NCBI RefSeq assembly: GCF_039545135.1
Contig: NZ_BAABRU010000011.1
Span: 124,001-188,000 of the forward strand
DNA length: 64,000 nucleotides
From: Herpetosiphon gulosus
GTDB lineage: Bacteria; Chloroflexota; Chloroflexia; Chloroflexales; Herpetosiphonaceae
Reading direction: 5' to 3'
Below, in pieces: positions 53,204 through 63,024 of the stretch (the first letter of the stretch is position 1; every line of letters starts with the position of its first letter). The notes under the pieces were generated by a model. The model had not been told where the DNA came from and did no database searches. It saw only the letters and a list, made by a program, of their open reading frames with translations. Made by a program: the position numbers and the translations under genes.

Positions 53204-53661
53204 CTTTGTGGCTCGATCCTGATCTGGGTATGTACCGAGTTGGCAATAAAGCATTGCTCATGAGCTTGATGATGAAATTGCTCAATTTGTTGGGTGCTAG
53301 GAGCTGGCTCGAGCCATGTGATGCTTGGGCGGAGCGTAACCTTGGTCATGGCAATTTTGCCTGCGCTATTTTTGCCCATTTTGCCAACCGCTTGATCCTG
53401 ATAGTGCTCGACAACAAAACCAGCCTCGGCCACAATTGATAAAAACCACAACATATGACAGCTTGATAGAGCTGCTACGAAGGCTTCCTCAGGATCAACC
53501 GCCTGCTGATCGGAGTAGGGTAATGGCACGACATGCGGCGATGACGAGCCTGGTACGACTTGACCGCCATCAAAGATCCAACGATGAGCGCGGCTATACT
53601 TGCCATCGCTAAATGATGCTGCTTGGCGCTCCCACTCAATTGTAACCGTGTAGCTAGCCAT
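53200..53661 (-). CDS. OsmC family peroxiredoxin-like protein
   Basis: 153 residues; AGGAG before the ATG. Two conserved Cys motifs: AALSSCHMLWFL and EQCFIANSV, plus DPEEAFVAALSSCHM typical of OsmC/Ohr. It reduces organic hydroperoxides with thiols. It lacks a clear Ohr-specific pattern, so I keep the family name only. Its 3' end interlocks with the convergent gene (CTAG, 53200-53203). Confidence 0.88.
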   Translation of the reverse strand: MASYTVTIEWERQAASFSDGKYSRAHRWIFDGGQVVPGSSSPHVVPLPYSDQQAVDPEEAFVAALSSCHMLWFLSIVAEAGFVVEHYQDQAVGKMGKNSAGKIAMTKVTLRPSITWLEPAPSTQQIEQFHHQAHEQCFIANSVHTQIRIEPQS

Positions 53662-53895
53662 TCTCTACTCCTGATTCAAGGATGAAGGATGAATTATGAG
53701 GGATGAAATTTAACCGTAAAGAACGCAAAATAGAGACTATGGGCTTTTGGCTATGGGATGGATGATCATGGAGCTACCAAACATCGTTCCGATAGCTGAG
53801 AGCCTAGAACCATAACTTCGCTGCGCCTCTGCGTTAAAGCTTAATCCCGAAACCCAACATTCGTGTCCTTCGTGGTTAAAAACGGTCGCCAAATC
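53662..53895. repeat. Mosaic intergenic repeat island 4
   Basis: Holds AAGGATGAAGGATGAATT-type (53678-53710), nearly identical to 42257-42287, and CATTCGTGTCCTTCGTGG-type (53858-53882). No gene. Confidence 0.65.
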
Positions 53896-55026
53896 CTACA
53901 ATGTCTCAATCAACCGCGCTAATAAAGCAGCACGCGGGGCAAATTGACTAATCGAGAGCCATTCATCGAAGCTATGTGAATCGCTGCCCCAACCACCAAG
54001 CCCATCAAGAGTTGGCACGCCGATCGCCGATGTGAAATTGCCATCCGAGCCACCGCCAGTGCCACTGGCTTTAATCGGCAAATCTAATTGATTGGCAATT
54101 TGCTCGGCAGCAGCATATAATGCCATTGTGGCAGGTGTTTGTTCCATGGCTGGGCGATTCACGCCACCTTCTAAAGTTAATTTTGCTCCAGCCAAATGCG
54201 GCACTAATTGATGCAGCGCTTGATCGACGCGCTCAGCTTCACCAACTTTTAAGGCCCGCACATCGATCGTGCAATGGGCCTCGGCAGCAACGACGTTGGT
54301 GGCAGTACCACCATTAATTTTGCCAATATTGATCGTTGTGCCAATCTCAGGTCGCGCCAAGGGCAAAATCTGGCCAATTTGGTAGCTTAATTCGTGAATT
54401 GCGCTAATGCCAAGCTCAGGGGCTACGCCCGCATGCGAGGGCTTGCCAGTAATCGTTAAATCATACATGCTGACGCTTTTGCGCCATGTTTTGAGCCAAC
54501 CACCCTCTTCTGCCGATTCGATAATCAGGGCGGCGCGACAACCGCGAGCCTGTTCTTCAATATACCGCCGTGAGGTTGGGCTACCAATCTCTTCATCGGT
54601 CGTAATTAAAAATTTCAAGGGACGGCTCGTCCAGCGCCCAAAGTGGCGTAAGGCTTGCAAGGCTGCGCAGGTCAGCAAAATACAGCCCTTCATATCGCTG
54701 ACTCCAGGCCCACGCGCCACATCGCCATCAATCCGGAACGGAAATTGATCAAGCGTGCCTGGCGGATAGACGGTATCAACATGGCCTACAATCAGCAATG
54801 GTTGGCCCTCGCCTGACCAACTTGCCAATAAATGGTCGGCTTGAGGCTTGCCATTATATTTGCGCACACTTGCACCAAGCTTGCTCAAACGCTCGCCAAC
54901 CACGTTGACCATCCAAGAAACCGCCGTAATATCGCGGGTAAACGATTCAATTTCGATCCATTGCCGCATTTCATCCAGCAGATCTGGTAGGCAAGCATCA
55001 AGATAGGTTAAAAGCTGACGAGGCAT
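53896..55026 (-). CDS. M20 family metallopeptidase
   Basis: 376 residues; GGAGGAAG before the ATG. GHVDTVYPPG (metal His), GVSDMKG (Asp), TTDEEIGS (catalytic Glu pair), IIESAEE and terminal HSFDEW, with a dimerisation domain near residues 185-290. Matches the carboxypeptidase G2/ArgE/DapE superfamily. Secretion signal absent, so it acts in the cytoplasm on an N-acyl amino acid or peptide. Substrate unknown. Confidence 0.9.
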   Translation of the reverse strand: MPRQLLTYLDACLPDLLDEMRQWIEIESFTRDITAVSWMVNVVGERLSKLGASVRKYNGKPQADHLLASWSGEGQPLLIVGHVDTVYPPGTLDQFPFRIDGDVARGPGVSDMKGCILLTCAALQALRHFGRWTSRPLKFLITTDEEIGSPTSRRYIEEQARGCRAALIIESAEEGGWLKTWRKSVSMYDLTITGKPSHAGVAPELGISAIHELSYQIGQILPLARPEIGTTINIGKINGGTATNVVAAEAHCTIDVRALKVGEAERVDQALHQLVPHLAGAKLTLEGGVNRPAMEQTPATMALYAAAEQIANQLDLPIKASGTGGGSDGNFTSAIGVPTLDGLGGWGSDSHSFDEWLSISQFAPRAALLARLIETL

Positions 55027-55059
55027 GGGCTTCCTCCATCACTAAGCAGTCGTAGCTGT

Positions 55060-55087
55060 ATTGTACCGCAGCCAGCGCCTATACCAA
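55060..55087 (-). promoter_or_regulatory. Promoter of the M20 peptidase gene
   Basis: Minus strand -35 TTGGTA (55082-55087), 16-base spacer, -10 TACAAT (55060-55065). Confidence 0.5.
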
Positions 55088-55112
55088 CTTAATCGCCACA
55101 ATTAGGCCTATC

Positions 55113-55141
55113 TTGCATCAGCGTAGCGAGCGTGCTATGCT
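55113..55141 (+). promoter_or_regulatory. Promoter of the cNMP/PP2C gene
   Basis: -35 TTGCAT (55113-55118), 17-base spacer, -10 TATGCT (55136-55141). It is divergent to the M20 promoter and lies 29 bases before the start. Confidence 0.5.
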
Positions 55142-55169
55142 GCATTTTGGTCGTTGCTAGGAGGTGGGT

Positions 55170-56411
55170 ATGTCCCAAATGGAGTTCCTACGTCGAGTCC
55201 CACTATTTGCAGATCTTTCGCTCGAAGGCTTGCAAATGCTCGATAGTCAGGCCCGAATTCGTGCGTTGCCAGCTGATGCTTGGTTGTTTCACCAGCGTGA
55301 TCGTGGCGATGCTTGTTATGTGGTGGTCAGCGGAACCTTGCGGCTAGTGCTTGAGCAAGGTAGTTCTGAGGAAACGACCCTTGGTTTGTTGGGGGTTGGA
55401 GCATTTTTTGGCGAGCTAAGTTTATTGGAGCCTGATGGAACTCGCGCCGCTGGGGCAATTGCGGTGGTGCAAAGTGAGGTTTTAGAGATTCCGATTGCCG
55501 CCTTTGAAACCTTATTACACACCTATCCCGCGATTGCTTACAATATGTTGCGGCGGGTAGCAGCCCATGTACGGCGCTCCGATGAACGGCGTTTGGAAGA
55601 TTTACGCCATAAAAATCGGCTGTTGACTGATGCCTACACCGCCTTGGAGCAAGCCCAAGCCGAAGCCCTGCGCCGTGCTCGCGCCGCCCGTGAATTGGAG
55701 TTAGGCCGCGAATTACAGCGCCGACTTGTGCCAACTATTTTCCCTAATTTGCATGGCGTGGTGATCGCTGCTGCCACGTTTCCCGCCTATGAGATGAGCG
55801 GCGATTTCTACGAGGTGCGCCAACTCAGCGAGCATATGCTTTCGATTGTGATGGCTGATGTTTGCGATAAGGGGGCGGGAGCTGCTTTGGTTATGGCGAT
55901 GGCCAAAGGTTTATTGTTGGGCATGGATCAGCGCCATCCATTGGCCTTGGTCGAACGTTTCAACCAGCTGATTCGGGCAACGAATCTTGATGCTGCGGTG
56001 ATTACCATGGTCTATTCGCATTTGGATATTGCGCGACGACGCTTTACCTATGTGCGGGCTGGCCATGATTGGCCGTTGCATTATCGTGCCAAGCAAGGCC
56101 GCGTAACCATGCTTGAGGGCGGTGGCATGCCGGTTGGCATTACCGAAGAAGCCTTTTTCGAGGAGATGCACACCGATTTGGAGCCAGGCGATGCTTTGGT
56201 GTTCTATACCGATGGGTTGTGTGATGCCCGTAATTTTGCTGGCGATACCTATGGTCGTGAGCGCTTGATTTCAGCGGTGCAAGCCTATGGCCGCTTGCCT
56301 GCTCATGGGTTGGCCGATGCGATTCTGGGCGATGTGCGGGCCTTCCAAAGTGGCACACCACCAATCGATGATTTAACCTTGCTGGTCGTTAAGTTCAATC
56401 CTGAAGCGTAG
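55170..56411 (+). CDS. Cyclic-nucleotide-binding domain fused to PP2C-type phosphatase (RsbU-like)
   Basis: 413 residues from ATG 55170, five bases after AGGAGG; GTG 55164 overlaps that site and is unlikely. Residues 5-120 are a cNMP-binding fold (FADLSLEGLQMLDSQARIRALPADAWLFHQRDRGDACYVVVSGTLRLVLEQG...FFGELSLLEPDGTRAAGAIA). A coiled coil (about 130-180) leads to a SpoIIE/PP2C domain: MSGDFYEVRQL, VMADVCDKGAGAALVMAMAKGLL, YTDGLCDARN and PIDDLTLLVVK. It dephosphorylates an anti-sigma antagonist or similar protein; no such partner is adjacent. Confidence 0.9.
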   Translation: MSQMEFLRRVPLFADLSLEGLQMLDSQARIRALPADAWLFHQRDRGDACYVVVSGTLRLVLEQGSSEETTLGLLGVGAFFGELSLLEPDGTRAAGAIAVVQSEVLEIPIAAFETLLHTYPAIAYNMLRRVAAHVRRSDERRLEDLRHKNRLLTDAYTALEQAQAEALRRARAARELELGRELQRRLVPTIFPNLHGVVIAAATFPAYEMSGDFYEVRQLSEHMLSIVMADVCDKGAGAALVMAMAKGLLLGMDQRHPLALVERFNQLIRATNLDAAVITMVYSHLDIARRRFTYVRAGHDWPLHYRAKQGRVTMLEGGGMPVGITEEAFFEEMHTDLEPGDALVFYTDGLCDARNFAGDTYGRERLISAVQAYGRLPAHGLADAILGDVRAFQSGTPPIDDLTLLVVKFNPEA

Positions 56412-56505
56412 CATCACCAGAAACGAATATCGTTATAATGCAACTATAGTTTTTTTGCCAAACGATGATGTGAAAACGTTATCATGGCGATGTTGCGGAG
56501 ATACC

Positions 56506-57375
56506 ATGCGATTTGTAACCCTCAAAACTGCGGTTGGACCCCGTCCAGGCATTGTGCTTGGCGATCGGGTGATGTTGCTCGATGGCTATCAATCGCTCCA
56601 AGCCTTAATCGAAGCAAATGAGGCTGGCTTGGATACGATTAAGGCGGCCTTGCCCGACTATCAAAGCCGGGCAGGCATCCAATTGAATATGGATCAATTG
56701 TTGGCTCCCTTGCCCCGCCCATTGAAAAATGTTTTTTGTGTGGGCCTCAATTATGCAGCCCATGCCCGTGAATCGTTGCAAGCCAAAGGGCTAGAAGTCA
56801 AAATGCCCGAACATCCAGTTTTTTTCACCAAACCACCAACCGCGATCAACAGCCCAACTGGCGAAATTGTGATTGATCCAGCGGTTTCCGAACGGATCGA
56901 TTGGGAAGTTGAATTGGGCGTGGTGATCGGCAAAGCAGGTAAAAATATCAGCCGCGAGCAAGCCATGGAGCATGTTTGGGGTTATACCGTCATTAACGAT
57001 GTTTCGGCCCGTGATTTACAAATGCGCCATCAGCAATTTTTTAAAGGCAAGGCGCTTGATGGCTCGTGCCCAATGGGACCGTGGATCATTACTAGCGATG
57101 AGTTGAGCGACCCACATAATTTGGTGGTTCGGCTACGGGTCAACGGCGAGATCAAGCAAGAATCCAATACCAACGATCTTATTTTTAATATTCCTACATT
57201 AATTCATGTGCTTTCACAAGGCATGACTCTTGAGCCAGGCGATATTATTGCGACTGGCACACCAGCTGGCGTGGGTTTTGCCCGTACTCCCCAAGAATTT
57301 TTGCGCCCAGGCGATTTGCTCGAAACCGAAGTTGAGGGCATTGGTATTCTTCGTAACCCTGTCGTAGCAGGTTAA
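56506..57375 (+). CDS. Fumarylacetoacetate hydrolase family protein
   Basis: 289 residues from ATG 56506 with GGAG five bases upstream; a longer frame from 56455 is not used. VFCVGLNYAAHARES, metal-binding Glu/Glu/Asp set in RIDWEVELGVVIGKAGKNISREQAMEHVWGYTVINDVSARDLQ, and DIIATGTPAGVGFARTPQEFLRPGDLLETEVEGIGILRNPV. Members are hydrolases, isomerases or decarboxylases of 2-oxo acids such as fumarylpyruvate. Specific substrate unknown. A strong terminator follows. Confidence 0.9.
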   Translation: MRFVTLKTAVGPRPGIVLGDRVMLLDGYQSLQALIEANEAGLDTIKAALPDYQSRAGIQLNMDQLLAPLPRPLKNVFCVGLNYAAHARESLQAKGLEVKMPEHPVFFTKPPTAINSPTGEIVIDPAVSERIDWEVELGVVIGKAGKNISREQAMEHVWGYTVINDVSARDLQMRHQQFFKGKALDGSCPMGPWIITSDELSDPHNLVVRLRVNGEIKQESNTNDLIFNIPTLIHVLSQGMTLEPGDIIATGTPAGVGFARTPQEFLRPGDLLETEVEGIGILRNPVVAG

Positions 57376-57382
57376 TGTTCGT

Positions 57383-57431
57383 AAAAACAGCATTCTGACA
57401 AAACTACATTATTTTCAGAATGCTGTTTTTT
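57383..57431 (+). terminator. Intrinsic terminator after the FAH-family gene
   Basis: A perfect 15-base stem AAAAACAGCATTCTG/CAGAATGCTGTTTTT (57383-57397, 57416-57430) with T-run. Confidence 0.9.
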
Positions 57432-57665
57432 ATGGCCTGAATCAGATATTTAATCATTCTATCGCTATAATGAATCCCCATCTAGCTAGCTAATATCGGT
57501 TATTGCACTTACTTCATGCCATCTAAACATATATCGGATTATCGCGATAAGACAATAGTTAATAAATTTGACAAATCGTCTAATTATTTTTATAGTAGAC
57601 CTATTCACAAAATCCTCTCCAATTCCCCTCAATGTTGTGTGGAACACGCCTCAGGAGGTTATGGC

Positions 57666-60272
57666 ATGGTTCGATCCCGTTGGGTATTTGCCTTACTTGC
57701 GATTACCGTTTTATTATCGGTAATTGGGGCTAAGGTGCCGTTCACCGCTGCGCAAAATCAAGCCAGCACTTCCGACCGTCCGTTAGGATTGGCTCAAGGC
57801 TTAAAGGATTTGAACACAGTAGCCCAGATTGCTGTGCCAGAACTTGACCTTGCCAAAGAACGCGCTGATGCCGCCAAGCGCCCAAGTAATTTGCCAACGC
57901 GTTTCGCCAAAGATTACCAAACCACGCTTGACATCAAGCAAGTGGCTTCAATCGAAATCGTTGGCAATCGTACCGTCGCTCGTTTACGCATCGACGCACC
58001 AAAGGCCTTGTCGATCAACGTAGGCTTTACCAGCTACAACCTCCCCAAGAGTGGCCAATTGTTTCTCTACAGCCCTGATTATCGCTCAATTCTTGGGCCA
58101 TACAGTGCTGCTGATAACGAAGAGCACGGCCAATTATGGACTCCAATCGTCGCTGGCGATCAAATGATTATCGAATACAGCGCCGATAGTGGCGAGTTTG
58201 CCCTTGCCGACCTGACCTTGAGCGCAATTAACCGTGGCTTCAGCGGCTTCGGTATTCCCCGCGATCTATTGGTCGATAAATCTGGCTCGTGTAACGTCGA
58301 TGTAGTTTGTCCTGAGGGTGATGACTGGCGGGCAGAAATTAATTCTGTTGCCGCTTATACCCGCAATGGCTTGGATATGTGTAGTGGTGCATTGATCAAT
58401 ACCACGGCCAATGATCAAAAGCCCTACTTCCTAACCGCTAATCACTGTGGCATTACCGCAGAGAATGCAGCCACCGTTGTAACCTATTGGAATTACGAAT
58501 CAACCCTGTGTCGCACGATTGGCTCAGCTGAAAACGGCACGCCATTGCCCAAGCCCAACACCACCATGACTGGGGCAATTTTACTGGCCAACTATGCTGC
58601 CTCCGACTTTGCTTTGATTGAACTTGATGACGAAGTTCCAACCGAATATGCACCATTCTGGTCTGGTTGGAATGCCCAAAGTGGCGACTTCCCCAGTGTT
58701 GTGGCGATTCACCACCCTGGCGTTGAAGAAAAACGCATCAGCTTTGAAGATCAAGCAACCCAAACCACCGATTACCTTGGCACAACCGTTCCAGGCGGTG
58801 GCACCCACATTCGGGTTGTTGACTGGGATCTTGGAACAACTGAAGGTGGTTCGTCAGGCTCACCATTGTATGATCCCAATCACCGGATCGTTGGTCAGCT
58901 GCATGGTGGCTATGCTGCCTGTGGTAACGAACTTTCCGACTGGTATGGCCGGGTTTCGGTTTCGTGGAATGGTGGTGGTACCAGTACAAGCCGCTTGAAA
59001 GATTGGCTTGATCCAACTAACTCTGGCGCATTAGTGCTTGATGGTACAGGTGGAACCCCAGCCTTCACGTTGAATGTTAACCCATCCAGCGTAGCAGTTT
59101 GTGCGCCTGTTTCAGCCCAAACGACCGTTAACCTCGGTTGGATTTCAGGCTTCAGCGAGCCAGTAACCCTCTCAGCGAGCAACTTACCTGCTGGGGCAAC
59201 TGCCAGCTTTACGCCAAATCCAGTCATTTCGCCAACCTTAAGCAGCCAACTCACAATTGGCAACCTCAGCACAGCCATGGCTGGCGATTATAGTGTGGCT
59301 ATCCGTGGCGATAGCACGACGATCAGCCGCACCACCAACCTAGATCTCAGTATCTCAGGCGGTTTGCCAAGTGCCGCCCCAAGCTTGACGGCTCCTGCTA
59401 ACAATGCGACCAACGTCAGCGAAACCCCGGCATTCAGTTGGTCAAGTGCTGCTGGCGCAACCAACTACTTGCTGGAAATTGCTAGCGATGCCAACTTCAG
59501 CAACTTGGTCTACACTGCAACCACCGAGCTAACCAGCTTGACCAGCGCTCCATTGAGCACCAACACCAAGCACTACTGGCGCGTCCGCGCTGCCAATGCT
59601 TGTGGAGTCAGCGCCTTTAGCAGCACCTTCAGTTTCACCACCGAAGCTGCACCTGGCGATTGTCCAATTGGCACCGAAACTGTGGTTGCCTTCAACGAAA
59701 CCTTTGATAGCGACCCAAGCTGGGTGCACGGTGGCACTGGCGATACTTGGGCCTATGGCGCATTCGGCTATAACGGTGGCAATGGCATCAAGGCAACTGA
59801 TCCTGCATCGGTATCCGATCAATGGATCACGACTCCAGCAATTAGTTTGACCGAAGGTTTAACCCCAACGTTACAATTCTGGAACTCGCAAACCATCGAA
59901 GATCGATCGGCTGGTGGCTGTTATGACGGTGCACTGGTTGAAGTTTCAACTGATGGTGGCTCAGCTTGGAACCAAATTCCAAACTCAGCTTTGTTGACCG
60001 ACCCCTATAACGGTGCAATTACTGCATCAACTAACCCACTCAACGGTAGCCAAGCTTGGTGTGGTGATCCCCAAGATTGGTTGAAGAGCGTGGTTGATTT
60101 GAATGCCTACAATGGTCAAAGCGTGATGTTCCGCTTCCGCCTCGCCTCCGACGATTCAGTTGGCCGCCCTGATGGTTGGAAGATCGATAACATCAGCGTT
60201 AAGGCTTGTGTTGCAGAAGTTGTGCCAGAAGGCCCATCATTGGTCTTCTTGCCAGCCATCACCAAGAACTAA
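57666..60272 (+). CDS. Secreted trypsin-fold serine protease with beta-sandwich C-terminus
   Basis: 868 residues from ATG 57666, AGGAGG upstream; a longer frame from 57516 is poor. Signal peptide to about residue 29. A propeptide-like region precedes the catalytic domain: His260 (LTANHCG), Asp314 (SDFALIEL), Ser397 (GGSSGSPL), a lysyl-endopeptidase-like S1 layout. Then an Ig-like domain, a fibronectin type III-like domain (ATNYLLEIASDANFSNLVYTA...YWRVRAANACG) and a jelly-roll-like domain, ending in LVFLPAITKN. It digests external protein. The ending matches that of the M4 protease. Confidence 0.9.
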   Translation: MVRSRWVFALLAITVLLSVIGAKVPFTAAQNQASTSDRPLGLAQGLKDLNTVAQIAVPELDLAKERADAAKRPSNLPTRFAKDYQTTLDIKQVASIEIVGNRTVARLRIDAPKALSINVGFTSYNLPKSGQLFLYSPDYRSILGPYSAADNEEHGQLWTPIVAGDQMIIEYSADSGEFALADLTLSAINRGFSGFGIPRDLLVDKSGSCNVDVVCPEGDDWRAEINSVAAYTRNGLDMCSGALINTTANDQKPYFLTANHCGITAENAATVVTYWNYESTLCRTIGSAENGTPLPKPNTTMTGAILLANYAASDFALIELDDEVPTEYAPFWSGWNAQSGDFPSVVAIHHPGVEEKRISFEDQATQTTDYLGTTVPGGGTHIRVVDWDLGTTEGGSSGSPLYDPNHRIVGQLHGGYAACGNELSDWYGRVSVSWNGGGTSTSRLKDWLDPTNSGALVLDGTGGTPAFTLNVNPSSVAVCAPVSAQTTVNLGWISGFSEPVTLSASNLPAGATASFTPNPVISPTLSSQLTIGNLSTAMAGDYSVAIRGDSTTISRTTNLDLSISGGLPSAAPSLTAPANNATNVSETPAFSWSSAAGATNYLLEIASDANFSNLVYTATTELTSLTSAPLSTNTKHYWRVRAANACGVSAFSSTFSFTTEAAPGDCPIGTETVVAFNETFDSDPSWVHGGTGDTWAYGAFGYNGGNGIKATDPASVSDQWITTPAISLTEGLTPTLQFWNSQTIEDRSAGGCYDGALVEVSTDGGSAWNQIPNSALLTDPYNGAITASTNPLNGSQAWCGDPQDWLKSVVDLNAYNGQSVMFRFRLASDDSVGRPDGWKIDNISVKACVAEVVPEGPSLVFLPAITKN

Positions 60273-60290
60273 ACCGACCAACTAAATTCA

Positions 60291-60324
60291 AAAAGCCCCG
60301 TGCTTATTACAAGCACGGGGCTTT
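60291..60324. terminator. Bidirectional terminator
   Basis: 14-base stem AAAGCCCCGTGCTT/AAGCACGGGGCTTT (60292-60305, 60311-60324) between convergent genes. T-run on the minus side (TTTTT); the plus side has TTTGTTTT. Confidence 0.9.
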
Positions 60325-60338
60325 GTTTTAGCCCTAAT

Positions 60339-60782
60339 CTATTGGTTTTCTAAGGCAATCACTTTATCCAAGCGTCGAGTAAAGCGAGCTTCATTTTGAA
60401 AAGTGGCGCTTAAAAATGCTTGCACAATTTCGCCTGCCAAGGCTGGGCCAATTACTCGACCGCCCAAACACAACACATTTAGATCGTCGTGCTCAACCCC
60501 TTGATGCGCCGAGTAGGTGTCGTGGCACAAACAGGCTCGTACCCCTTTAATTTTATTGGCGGCGACCGTCACGCCAACGCCACTGCCACAAATCGCGATT
60601 CCGCGTTCAGCTTGACCACTCACCACGGCATTGCCCACAGCCGCAGCAAAATCAGGATAATCGACTGAGGCTGGCGAATCGGTGCCAAAATCGAGCACTT
60701 CATGGCCTAATCGTTGCACCTCTTCAATTACCGCTTGTTTCAAAATCAAACCACCATGATCAGTTCCGACCGCAATTTTCAT
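60339..60782 (-). CDS. rpiB: Ribose-5-phosphate isomerase B
   Basis: 147 residues, the usual length. [13 protein letters not shown] with the active-site Asp/His, [50 protein letters not shown] with catalytic Cys. Interconverts ribose 5-phosphate and ribulose 5-phosphate in the pentose-phosphate pathway. It follows transketolase by 78 bases on the same strand, with no terminator seen between them. Confidence 0.95.
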   Translation of the reverse strand: MKIAVGTDHGGLILKQAVIEEVQRLGHEVLDFGTDSPASVDYPDFAAAVGNAVVSGQAERGIAICGSGVGVTVAANKIKGVRACLCHDTYSAHQGVEHDDLNVLCLGGRVIGPALAGEIVQAFLSATFQNEARFTRRLDKVIALENQ

Positions 60783-60860
60783 GATTAATTGCCTTTCTAC
60801 AGCATAACGCGAAGCACGAGCAACTCGTCCTTCGCGTTATAAGGTTGATCGATCGATTAA

Positions 60861-62864
60861 TTATTTGGCCAGTAAGGCCTTGGCGCGGGCAATCAGGTTT
60901 TCGGCGGTAAAGCCAAATTCCTTCATCAAAATATTAATTGGCGCTGAGGCACCGAAGTGATCAATCCCAATAATATCGCCCTCAGTTCCAACATATTTAT
61001 ACCAAGTCACTGGATGGGCGGCTTCAATCGCAATCCGTTTGGTCACAGTCTTGGGCAGCACGCTCTCACGATATTCCGCCGATTGGGCATCAAACAAGAA
61101 GGTTGACGGCATACTGACCACCCGTACCTTGACTCCTTCGCCACTTAATTGTTCGTAGGCAGCGACGGCATGTTGCAATTCCGAGCCAGTTGCAATGATG
61201 ATCAACTCTGGTTGACCAGCGCTATCAGCCAAGACATAACCACCTTGAGCCACACCCTCTGCCGAGGCATAGCGCGTGCGATCAAGGGTTGGCAAGTTTT
61301 GGCGGGTCAAGGCTAGCAAGGTTGGGCCTTTATGGCTAACTGCCACACGCCAAGCTTGGCTGGTTTCGTTGGCATCACCAGGCCGCATCACATTCAAATT
61401 GGGGATAATCCGCAACGATGGGATGTGTTCGATTGGTTGGTGGGTTGGGCCATCTTCGCCAACGCCAATGCTATCGTGGGTAAAAACTTGAATCGTGCGA
61501 ATGCCCATCAAGGCTGCCAAGCGAATTGAGGCCCGGCAATAATCACTAAAAACTAAGAAGGTTGCGCCGTATGGAATCGTGCCACCATGCAAAGCCATCC
61601 CGTTGACGGCGGCAACCATGGCATGCTCACGAATCCCCCAGTGCATATTGCGGCCTTGCGGCGTATCAGCTTGGAACGATTGAGCATGCTCGATCAAGGT
61701 AAAGGTCGATTCGGCCAAATCGGCTGAGCCGCCAATTAAGGCTGGAATTTGCTCGGCCAAGGCATTCAAGGCGGTTTCAGATGATTTGCGGGTTGCTACA
61801 CCTTTGGCATCAGTTGGCCAAACAGGCAAGGTGCTATCCCAACCTGCTGGCAATTCGCCCGACATACGTTGCTTGAAATCAGCAGCTTTTTCAGGATGGG
61901 CCGCCGTGTAGCGTTCGAGCAATTCGTTCCAGGCTTGCTCAGCCGCTGCCCCATGATCCAAGGCTTGGCGGAAGTGGGCCAAGACTTCTTCGGGAATGTA
62001 GAAGGTCGGTTCGAGCGGCCAACCAAGCGCCTCTTTGGTCAATTTAACTTCATCGGGGCCGAGCGGCGAACCGTGAGCTTTGGCCGTGCCAGCCCGATTG
62101 GGCGAGCCAAAGCCAATCACGGTGTGGGCCACAATCAACGATGGCTGATCGGTTACCGCTTTGGCAGCATGCAAGGCCGCATCAACTTGCTCAGGATCAA
62201 GCCCGTCGATCTCTTGCACATGCCAGCCATAGGCGCGGAAACGGGCTGGCACATCTTCGGTGAAGGCAATTGAGGTATCGCCTTCAATCGAAATTTCGTT
62301 ATCATCATAGAGGTAAATGAGTTCGCCCAATTTGAGGTGACCAGCCAACGAAGCGGCTTCGGCGCTAATTCCTTCTTCCAAATCGCCATCGGAGACAATT
62401 GCATAAATATGATGTTTGACGATCTCGAGATCAGGTTGATTGAACGTGCCTGCTAAGTGACGGGCGGCAATCGCCATGCCCACGCCCGTGGCAAACCCTT
62501 GGCCAAGTGGGCCAGTCGTGGTTTCGATGCCTGCGGCATAGCCATATTCTGGGTGACCAGCAGTTTTGCTATGCCATTGGCGAAAATTCTTCAAATCATC
62601 GAGCGAAAGATCATAGCCCGTGAGATGCAACAAACTATACAACAGCATTGAGCCATGGCCCGCCGACAGCACAAAGCGGTCGCGATCAGCCCAATCTGGA
62701 TTAGCCGGATTATGTTTGAGGTGGCGCGTCCAGAGCACATAAGCCATGGCCGCCGCCCCCATTGGTAAGCCTGGGTGGCCCGAATTAGCCGCTTGCACAC
62801 CATCAACCGACAACATGCGGATTGTATTGATGGCCCGTTCATCGAGTGTATGTGCTTGAGTCAC
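60861..62864 (-). CDS. tkt: Transketolase
   Basis: 667 residues from GTG 62864 with AGGAGGA upstream. Thiamine-diphosphate motif [37 protein letters not shown], catalytic domain ending in [24 protein letters not shown], and the central domain with [20 protein letters not shown] and [18 protein letters not shown]. Moves two-carbon units between sugar phosphates. In operon order with rpiB. Confidence 0.97.
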   Translation of the reverse strand: MTQAHTLDERAINTIRMLSVDGVQAANSGHPGLPMGAAAMAYVLWTRHLKHNPANPDWADRDRFVLSAGHGSMLLYSLLHLTGYDLSLDDLKNFRQWHSKTAGHPEYGYAAGIETTTGPLGQGFATGVGMAIAARHLAGTFNQPDLEIVKHHIYAIVSDGDLEEGISAEAASLAGHLKLGELIYLYDDNEISIEGDTSIAFTEDVPARFRAYGWHVQEIDGLDPEQVDAALHAAKAVTDQPSLIVAHTVIGFGSPNRAGTAKAHGSPLGPDEVKLTKEALGWPLEPTFYIPEEVLAHFRQALDHGAAAEQAWNELLERYTAAHPEKAADFKQRMSGELPAGWDSTLPVWPTDAKGVATRKSSETALNALAEQIPALIGGSADLAESTFTLIEHAQSFQADTPQGRNMHWGIREHAMVAAVNGMALHGGTIPYGATFLVFSDYCRASIRLAALMGIRTIQVFTHDSIGVGEDGPTHQPIEHIPSLRIIPNLNVMRPGDANETSQAWRVAVSHKGPTLLALTRQNLPTLDRTRYASAEGVAQGGYVLADSAGQPELIIIATGSELQHAVAAYEQLSGEGVKVRVVSMPSTFLFDAQSAEYRESVLPKTVTKRIAIEAAHPVTWYKYVGTEGDIIGIDHFGASAPINILMKEFGFTAENLIARAKALLAK

Positions 62865-62901
62865 AAATCCTCCTGCGGTGGTGTATCAGTTCCAACTGTC
62901 A

Positions 62902-62910
62902 ATTATAGCA
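62902..62910 (-). promoter_or_regulatory. Extended -10 of the transketolase-rpiB operon
   Basis: Minus-strand TGCTATAAT (ATTATAGCA at 62902-62910): perfect -10 plus TG-N, about 38 bases before the GTG. No good -35. On the plus strand TGGTACACT (62934-62942) may serve the downstream gene. Confidence 0.55.
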
Positions 62911-63024
62911 GAGGCCGATCCATTGTTATTCTATGGTACACTCCTAAAAGCAATTGATTGGTTGCACTTCCCACGCTTCAGCGCATGCAGCTATTCACCA
63001 GCGTGCCAAGGCTAGGAGCACACA

